Notes under the pieces: generated by a model
What the model was told of the DNA's origin: nothing
What the model saw: the letters and a program-made list of their open reading frames with translations, nothing else
Databases searched by the model: none
Part shown: positions 30,671-35,252 of the stretch, piece after piece
How positions within the stretch are numbered: position 1 is the first letter of the stretch
Layout of the letters: every line of letters starts with the position of its first letter
Assembly: GCA_003105185.1 (NCBI GenBank)
Contig: PQAJ01000245.1
Location: 1-35,252 of the forward strand
Direction: 5' to 3'
Origin: Holophagae bacterium
Lineage (GTDB): Bacteria; Acidobacteriota; Thermoanaerobaculia; Thermoanaerobaculales; Sulfomarinibacteraceae
DNA length: 35,252 bases
Translations under genes and position numbers: made by a program

Positions 30671-31440
30671 TCCTGATCCTTGGCGCCGGCCTGGTGTTGC
30701 TCGCCATGGCCGTCGTCGTCATTTTTCTCCTCAGCGGGAACAATGACGGCGACCCGGACGTTAGTAAGACCGTGAACGGCAACAAAGGCCCCGCGAGCAC
30801 GGGCGGCACCCTCGGCGGCCCCGAGCCCATCGCCCAGCTGCCCGCCTCGAAGTACATCCCCCTCATCACCGAAGTCCCCGGTGAAAACGAGGTCAACGTC
30901 TCCGACACGTTCACCATGAACATCACGACCTTCACCAGCTCCTACTGGTTCATCAACGACCAGGAAGGGCAGGACCGCGCCCGCGAGTGGAAGATCGTCG
31001 ACGGCTACCAGGTCTACTACCAGCCGGTCGGGCTTTCCGCCCAGGTCCTCCAGGGCGACTTCTTCACGACCATCGAGACGTACCTCTTCGCCGACGTGGA
31101 GGGCGCAAAGGGCGCCTATACCCACCTCGCGAAGAAGATTGGTTCGCTGGCGGGCACGGAGGTCGAGAAGCCCCGGGGCCTCGCCAACGAATCGTCCGCG
31201 TACAGCCTGGTACAGGGCACGGTTGGGGTCTCGGATGTTGCGGCGGTCTACCACCGCTTCATCTTCCGCAGGGGCAACGCGGTCGTCAGCGTCCAGACGT
31301 ACGGCGGCGAGCCGTTCATGACCATCGACGAGGCGCGCGAGCTTGCGGTTATGATTGACGACAAACTCCTCGGCCAGCGCCCGGCCACGGAGCCCACGCC
31401 CATCCCGACCCCGGCAATCATCGGGGTAGATGCAGATTGA
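30259..31440 (+). CDS. J-domain / TM / extracytoplasmic-domain fusion protein
   Basis: 393 residues. Residues 1-65 are a DnaJ J domain with the invariant H32-P-D34 between helices II and III, and the family pattern YELLQVSPNASLGVIEAAYRRLAKTYHPD. Such domains stimulate the ATPase of DnaK. A polar Gly/Ser/Arg linker (~66-133) leads to a single membrane helix (about 138-158, LLILGAGLVLLAMAVVVIFLL). A spacer precedes an extracytoplasmic domain paralogous to the adjacent lipoprotein's. It has no G/F region, zinc domain or substrate-binding barrel of true DnaJ. It could recruit cytoplasmic DnaK to the membrane in response to outside signals; that is inference. GAGAGG lies five bases before GTG 30259. 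The junction at residue 134 coincides with the right copy of the 13-bp repeat. Confidence 0.85.
   Translation: MDQDPYELLQVSPNASLGVIEAAYRRLAKTYHPDNVATGDSDRFKSIQAAYELLRDPAARAQFDLGRGPRQKTPPRAEASGSSSTSAGGQGDRGGEQKRQGDETARKTSGATGDHSTREARPSPRRVERAALAKNQPLLILGAGLVLLAMAVVVIFLLSGNNDGDPDVSKTVNGNKGPASTGGTLGGPEPIAQLPASKYIPLITEVPGENEVNVSDTFTMNITTFTSSYWFINDQEGQDRAREWKIVDGYQVYYQPVGLSAQVLQGDFFTTIETYLFADVEGAKGAYTHLAKKIGSLAGTEVEKPRGLANESSAYSLVQGTVGVSDVAAVYHRFIFRRGNAVVSVQTYGGEPFMTIDEARELAVMIDDKLLGQRPATEPTPIPTPAIIGVDAD
30658..30670 (+). repeat. 13-bp direct repeat, right copy (AAGAACCAGCCCC)
   Basis: Encodes K134-N-Q-P137 of the J-protein directly before its membrane helix. It is identical to the left copy in sequence and reading phase. 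Confidence 0.9.
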
Positions 31441-31465
31441 GCGGATAGAACCGCGGGGAGGTTGT

Positions 31466-33673
31466 GTGCGCGCGCGATGGCTGGGCATCCTTGCCCTCGT
31501 TCTGGCCGCGACCACAGGAGCGGCAACCAATCACCTGGACGGCGCGGACGTCAGTGCGGCTGCCCCCGAGGCGTACGTCGACGTGCAGTTCGATACCGGC
31601 GTCTCGGCCCAGCAGCTGCGCGCCGACGGGCTGCCACCCACCCTCGAAGAGCAGGGCTTCCGCCGCCTGGCGGTGCCCCCCGGTAGGACTGCCGATGACT
31701 ACCTGGCCGAGCTGCGCGCCCGCCCGGACGTCATCTCCGCGGTGGAGGACGCGCCGGTGTACGCCGCCGGCCTCCCGAATGACCCGTATTACGGCCCGAA
31801 CCAGGCGCAGTACCTGGCGCTGACGGGCGCCCCCGGCGCCTGGGACATCCACACCGGCTCGAACCAGGTCATCGTCGCGGTCATCGATAGCGGCCTGGAT
31901 GTCACCCACCCGGAGTTCGCCGGCCGCCTCTGGGAAAACCAGATAGACAACAAGAGCGATGGCGTCGACCGCGACGGCAACAAGTGCACGAACGACCGCT
32001 ACGGCTGCCGCTACGTCTCGCTGACGACCGCGAACGCCGCCCTCTGCGGCTACACCAGCTCGCTGCCTACCGGCCAGGTCCTGGACGACATGGGTTCATC
32101 GCCCACCAACATCGGCAGCCACGGCACGCTCGTGGCCGGCATCATCGGCGCCGCCGGGAACAACGGCCAGGGCATCGCCGGAGTCGCCTGGAACGTCCGC
32201 CTGATGACGGTGAAGGTGCTCGATTGCCAGGGCGAAGGCCGCATGCCCGACGTCGCCGACGGCATCGAATACGCAGTCCGCAACGGCGCCCGCATCATCA
32301 ACGTGAGCGTCGCCTCGAAGCCGGGCGACCAGGAGGCCGATAGCCCGCGGCTGCGGGCCGCGCTCCAGCTCGCGCAGGACCAGGGCGTCATCGTGGTGGC
32401 CGCGGCGGGCAACCACCCCCTCGGCTCCGCGCAGGTCGGCACGGCCTATCCCGCCGCCTACACGGAGTTCGCCAACCTCATCGCCGTCGGCGCCTCGAAC
32501 AACCTGAACGACAACATCTGGGCCGCCTATTCGAACTACGGCCCGGCGATCGACTTCGCCGCTCCGGGGAACAAGCTGGTGAGCACCACCCGCACCGATA
32601 TCGGCCTGGCCAACCCCTATGCCGAGATCGGAGACGCCCGCGACGGTTACGACGGCGGCACCAGCTACTCCACGCCTTTGGTCTCCGGGATGTTCGCGCT
32701 CATGATGTCGCGCAACTCGAACCTGTCCGCCGCCGACTACATCAAGGCGGCGCGTGATGCGGCCACCCCGGCCGAGCCCGCGCCCCACGGCCAGAACTGG
32801 GCTGGCTCGGGCATCATCAACATGGCCGCTTCCGTCGCTCGGATTCCCATGTCCATCAGCGGCGCGCCGCTCAAGGACTGGAAGGACGTGCCGGGGGGCA
32901 CCGCGGTCCAGGCTATCGTCGACGGCGCCGAGTGCGGGAGCACGGTTGCCCAGGCATTCGGCCGCGCGAGCACCTACTCGATCAAGGTGAAGAGCGCGGC
33001 GGAGGCGCCCGGCTGCGGCCTTCCCGGCCGGACGGTCCAGCTCTACGTCGCCGGGTCGCCCGCGAAGCCCACCTTCACCTGGGGCGGGGCCAACCAGGAC
33101 CTTTCCTTGCTGGGCAAGGATGTCAGCTCCGTCTCGCCCGGCCCCGGCGCCCTGGTTGTCCAGCAGCTGAACGGCCAGTGGTCGAACATCGTCCACCTGG
33201 AGCCGACCGGGAACCTCCCCGGCGCCGCCCCCGGGCTGCCCACGCCGTGGAACGTCATCTATCGCTGGGACCCGCTCAAGATGTTCCTCGATAAGCCGGG
33301 GGGCTACCGGCGCTTCGCGCGCCTGGCGCCCGCCTATGCGAGCGACTACCTCCAGATCCAGCAGTACGACACCTACTGGGTTGACGCGCCAGCATCGAAC
33401 ATGTCGAGCCTGAACCCGAACCCGCCTCCGGGCCGGACGGTCGCCCTCGAGCCGGGCTGGAACAACTTCACCTACACCGGCACGGCACGGGCAGTTTCCG
33501 AAGCCCTTGCCGGCGTCAAGTACACCCAGGTGCTGCAGTTCGATAACCCGACGAATACCTGGCTGTCGCACCTGCCGGGCCAGCCGCGCTACCTGAACGA
33601 TTTCAACGGGCTCTTCCAGCTCAAGTCCTACTGGGTGTTCGTCACCGAGCCGGCCACGCTCGTGATGAATTAG
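31466..33673 (+). CDS. Secreted subtilisin-like serine protease (S8)
   Basis: 735 residues. A signal peptide (MRARWLGILALVLAATTGAA) and an I9-like propeptide (~35-100) are followed by the S8 domain. The triad is D141 in VAVIDSGLD, H219 in GSHGTLVAG and S402 in GTSYSTPLVSG, with oxyanion N316 in AAAGN. Pairs of Cys (C174, C181, C194, C253) could form disulfides. Residues ~455-735 are an uncharacterised C-terminal region with an embedded VxLYVAGSPA beta-domain and a PGWNNFTYTG/LPGQPRYLNDF end often seen on Chloroflexota secreted proteins. The frame opens at ATG 31430, but GTG 31466 with GGAGG four bases upstream gives a proper signal peptide. It starts 25 bases after the J-protein, indicating co-transcription. 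Confidence 0.9.
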   Translation: MRARWLGILALVLAATTGAATNHLDGADVSAAAPEAYVDVQFDTGVSAQQLRADGLPPTLEEQGFRRLAVPPGRTADDYLAELRARPDVISAVEDAPVYAAGLPNDPYYGPNQAQYLALTGAPGAWDIHTGSNQVIVAVIDSGLDVTHPEFAGRLWENQIDNKSDGVDRDGNKCTNDRYGCRYVSLTTANAALCGYTSSLPTGQVLDDMGSSPTNIGSHGTLVAGIIGAAGNNGQGIAGVAWNVRLMTVKVLDCQGEGRMPDVADGIEYAVRNGARIINVSVASKPGDQEADSPRLRAALQLAQDQGVIVVAAAGNHPLGSAQVGTAYPAAYTEFANLIAVGASNNLNDNIWAAYSNYGPAIDFAAPGNKLVSTTRTDIGLANPYAEIGDARDGYDGGTSYSTPLVSGMFALMMSRNSNLSAADYIKAARDAATPAEPAPHGQNWAGSGIINMAASVARIPMSISGAPLKDWKDVPGGTAVQAIVDGAECGSTVAQAFGRASTYSIKVKSAAEAPGCGLPGRTVQLYVAGSPAKPTFTWGGANQDLSLLGKDVSSVSPGPGALVVQQLNGQWSNIVHLEPTGNLPGAAPGLPTPWNVIYRWDPLKMFLDKPGGYRRFARLAPAYASDYLQIQQYDTYWVDAPASNMSSLNPNPPPGRTVALEPGWNNFTYTGTARAVSEALAGVKYTQVLQFDNPTNTWLSHLPGQPRYLNDFNGLFQLKSYWVFVTEPATLVMN

Positions 33674-33764
33674 CGCTGGAATCGCGCCGATACCGTCCGT
33701 TCCCTACCGCCAACCGCGTCGCTCCAAATACCCTCACCGTTCACCTTGCCAGGGGTTCACGGAG

Positions 33765-35252
33765 ATGGACAGTTCGAATTGGGATGTCGTCGTCGTCGGT
33801 TCAGGGCTGGGCGGGCTCACCGCGGCAGCCTACCTTGCCGCGCTCGGCCGCCGCGTCGCGGTGCTCGAACAACACTACGTAGCGGGCGGCAACGCCCACG
33901 TTTTCCGGCGCATGAAGAAGTTCGAGTTCGATGTCGGCGTCCACTACGTCGGTGACTGCGGCCCCAACGGCGGCGTGACCCAGGCCTTCCGAGGGCTGGG
34001 GCTCGATACGAAGATCGAGTGGGTGGAGCTGGACCCCGACGGGTTCGACACCCTCATCTTCCCCGGCCTTACCTTCAAGGTGCCCGCGAGCTGGGACCTG
34101 TACCGCGAACGCCTGGTCGCCGCCTTCCCCGACGACGAGTCCGCCATCCACAGCTGCATCGACATCCTCCAGGCAGTCAACCAGCAGCAGGGCAAAATCA
34201 AGCTCCCCGTCGACCAGGCCGACCTCCCCCGGCTCATGCAGGAGGCGCCCGCCTTTCTCCAGTGGGGCATGCGGACGCTCGGCGACCTGTTCGAGGCCTG
34301 CGGTGTGGGCCAAAAGGCTCGCGCCGTCATCGCCGCCGAGTGCGGCGACTACGCCACGCCGCCTTCGCGCACGCCCGTCGGCCTCCACGCCGGCTTGCTC
34401 AACGGCTACTTCAAGGGCGCCTACTACCCGCGCGGAGGCGGGCAGGTACTGCCCGCGCACCTGGTGGACGTAGTCCGCTCGAACGGCGGCGACGTGCGCA
34501 CCCGCGCCCGCGTCGAGCGCATCCTCGTGCAGGACGGCCGTACCTGCGGCGTGCGGCTCGATACCGGCGAGGAGTTCCACGCTCCGGTGGTCATTTCCAA
34601 CGCCGACCTAAAACGCACCATGCTCGACATGGTCGGCGAGGAGCACATCTCGCCGGCCACCGCCGCGCGGGTCCGCGACTACCGCATGGCCCTGCCCTTC
34701 TTCGTCGTCTACCTGGGGCTCGATATCGACCTGCGCGAAACCATGCCCCGCACCAACTACTGGTACTACGACTCGTTCGACCTCGAAGGCATGTACGCCG
34801 ACGCCACCGAGGGGCGGGTGCCAGAGGACTTCTTCTGCTTCATCTCGGCCGGGTCGGTGAAGGACCCGGAGACAGGCACGATCGCACCGAAGGGGTGCAC
34901 GAGCCTGGAGATCATGACCATCGTGCCAGCGGACCACCGCCTCTGGAGCGTGGAGGAAGGGCCGGTGGCGGGGGAGCGCTACCACCGCAATCCCGGATAC
35001 CGCAGCTTCAAGGACCAGCTGGCCGACCGCCTCATCGAAGGGGCCGAGCGCGTCATCCCCGGCCTGCGCGAGCACATCGTCTGGCGCGAAGCCGCCACCC
35101 CCATCACGCAGGAGCGCTACACCTTCGCCAGCGGCGGCACCTCCTACGGCATCGAGCTCGCCGTCGACCAGTTCGGTCCGGCCCGGCCCTCGCCGAAGAC
35201 GGAGATCGAGGGCCTCTATCTGGCGGGAGCCAGTACGGTCTTCGGCCACGGC
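33765..35252 (+). CDS. Phytoene desaturase/carotenoid isomerase-like FAD oxidoreductase (partial)
   Basis: 496 codons are visible and the frame is still open at the window edge. The N-terminus carries the FAD Rossmann fold WDVVVVGSGLGGLTAAAYLAALGRRVAVLEQHYVAGG. Further family stretches are YYPRGGGQVLPAHLVDVV, ISNADLKRTMLDMVG, and the C-terminal FAD site GLYLAGASTVFGHG, where the window ends. This is the CrtI/CrtISO/retinol-saturase-like group, which acts on polyene lipids such as carotenoids. Other carotenoid genes are not in view, so substrate and direction are open. The start at ATG 33765 has GGAG directly adjacent and AGGGG nine bases upstream. It belongs to a separate transcript from the protease, perhaps with TACCCT near 33729 as -10. 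Confidence 0.88.
   Translation, partial: MDSSNWDVVVVGSGLGGLTAAAYLAALGRRVAVLEQHYVAGGNAHVFRRMKKFEFDVGVHYVGDCGPNGGVTQAFRGLGLDTKIEWVELDPDGFDTLIFPGLTFKVPASWDLYRERLVAAFPDDESAIHSCIDILQAVNQQQGKIKLPVDQADLPRLMQEAPAFLQWGMRTLGDLFEACGVGQKARAVIAAECGDYATPPSRTPVGLHAGLLNGYFKGAYYPRGGGQVLPAHLVDVVRSNGGDVRTRARVERILVQDGRTCGVRLDTGEEFHAPVVISNADLKRTMLDMVGEEHISPATAARVRDYRMALPFFVVYLGLDIDLRETMPRTNYWYYDSFDLEGMYADATEGRVPEDFFCFISAGSVKDPETGTIAPKGCTSLEIMTIVPADHRLWSVEEGPVAGERYHRNPGYRSFKDQLADRLIEGAERVIPGLREHIVWREAATPITQERYTFASGGTSYGIELAVDQFGPARPSPKTEIEGLYLAGASTVFGHG

Overview
The window is GC-rich bacterial chromosome with dense genes, strongly GC-biased third codon positions and no rRNA, tRNA, CRISPR array or intact insertion sequence that I could recognise. 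Secreted proteins carry Sec or lipoprotein signals without outer-membrane machinery. A very large SCO7613-type polytopic protein, beta-strand-repeat/DUF11 secreted proteins (one ending in a short Tyr-Val-Pro tail), ClpS, and start codons placed just behind -10-like hexamers together suggest a Chloroflexota-like (Dehalococcoidia/Tepidiformia-type) bacterium. This placement is inference, not proof.

Left part (1-12.9 kb): two copies of a palindromic interspersed repeat; a SulP anion transporter; a Rieske-plus-FAD/NAD oxidoreductase; a 12-TM-type membrane protein whose 3' end occurs again 1.4 kb further on as a gene remnant; between these copies a PEP mutase/isocitrate-lyase-type enzyme and an ABM-domain protein; an MFS transporter with a palindromic operator-like site; a small membrane protein; a hairpin-rich convergent intergenic region; a degenerate GGDEF membrane protein; a GltD-type NADPH oxidoreductase; a carboxymuconolactone-decarboxylase-like protein; and a tandem universal stress protein.

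Middle (13-23.8 kb): a 1649-residue zinc-ribbon membrane protein built on seven ~105-residue membrane repeats; a small unknown protein; ClpS; a zinc-finger/TM/LysM protein translationally coupled to a membrane protein; RadC; a thiolase; a strong bidirectional terminator; a VapBC-type toxin-antitoxin pair; a third copy of the palindromic repeat; and an SDR oxidoreductase.

Right part (23.9-35.25 kb) is the most unusual. Two paralogous secreted beta-strand-repeat/DUF11 proteins face each other tail to tail, followed by a solitary SPP1-gp6-like phage portal gene. Next comes a plus-strand cluster: a lipoprotein, a J-domain/TM protein whose outer domain is paralogous to that lipoprotein, and a secreted S8 protease. 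The J-domain segment appears to have been inserted into the 5' end of an older secreted-protein gene. A 13-bp direct repeat flanks it, and removing 543 bp restores an in-frame signal-anchor start with its own ribosome-binding site. The window ends inside a phytoene-desaturase/carotenoid-isomerase-like gene.

Functionally, most genes look like independent metabolic or stress units. The clusters with a plausible joint role are VapBC, the LysM/membrane pair, and the lipoprotein/J-protein/protease cluster, which may act in envelope protein handling.
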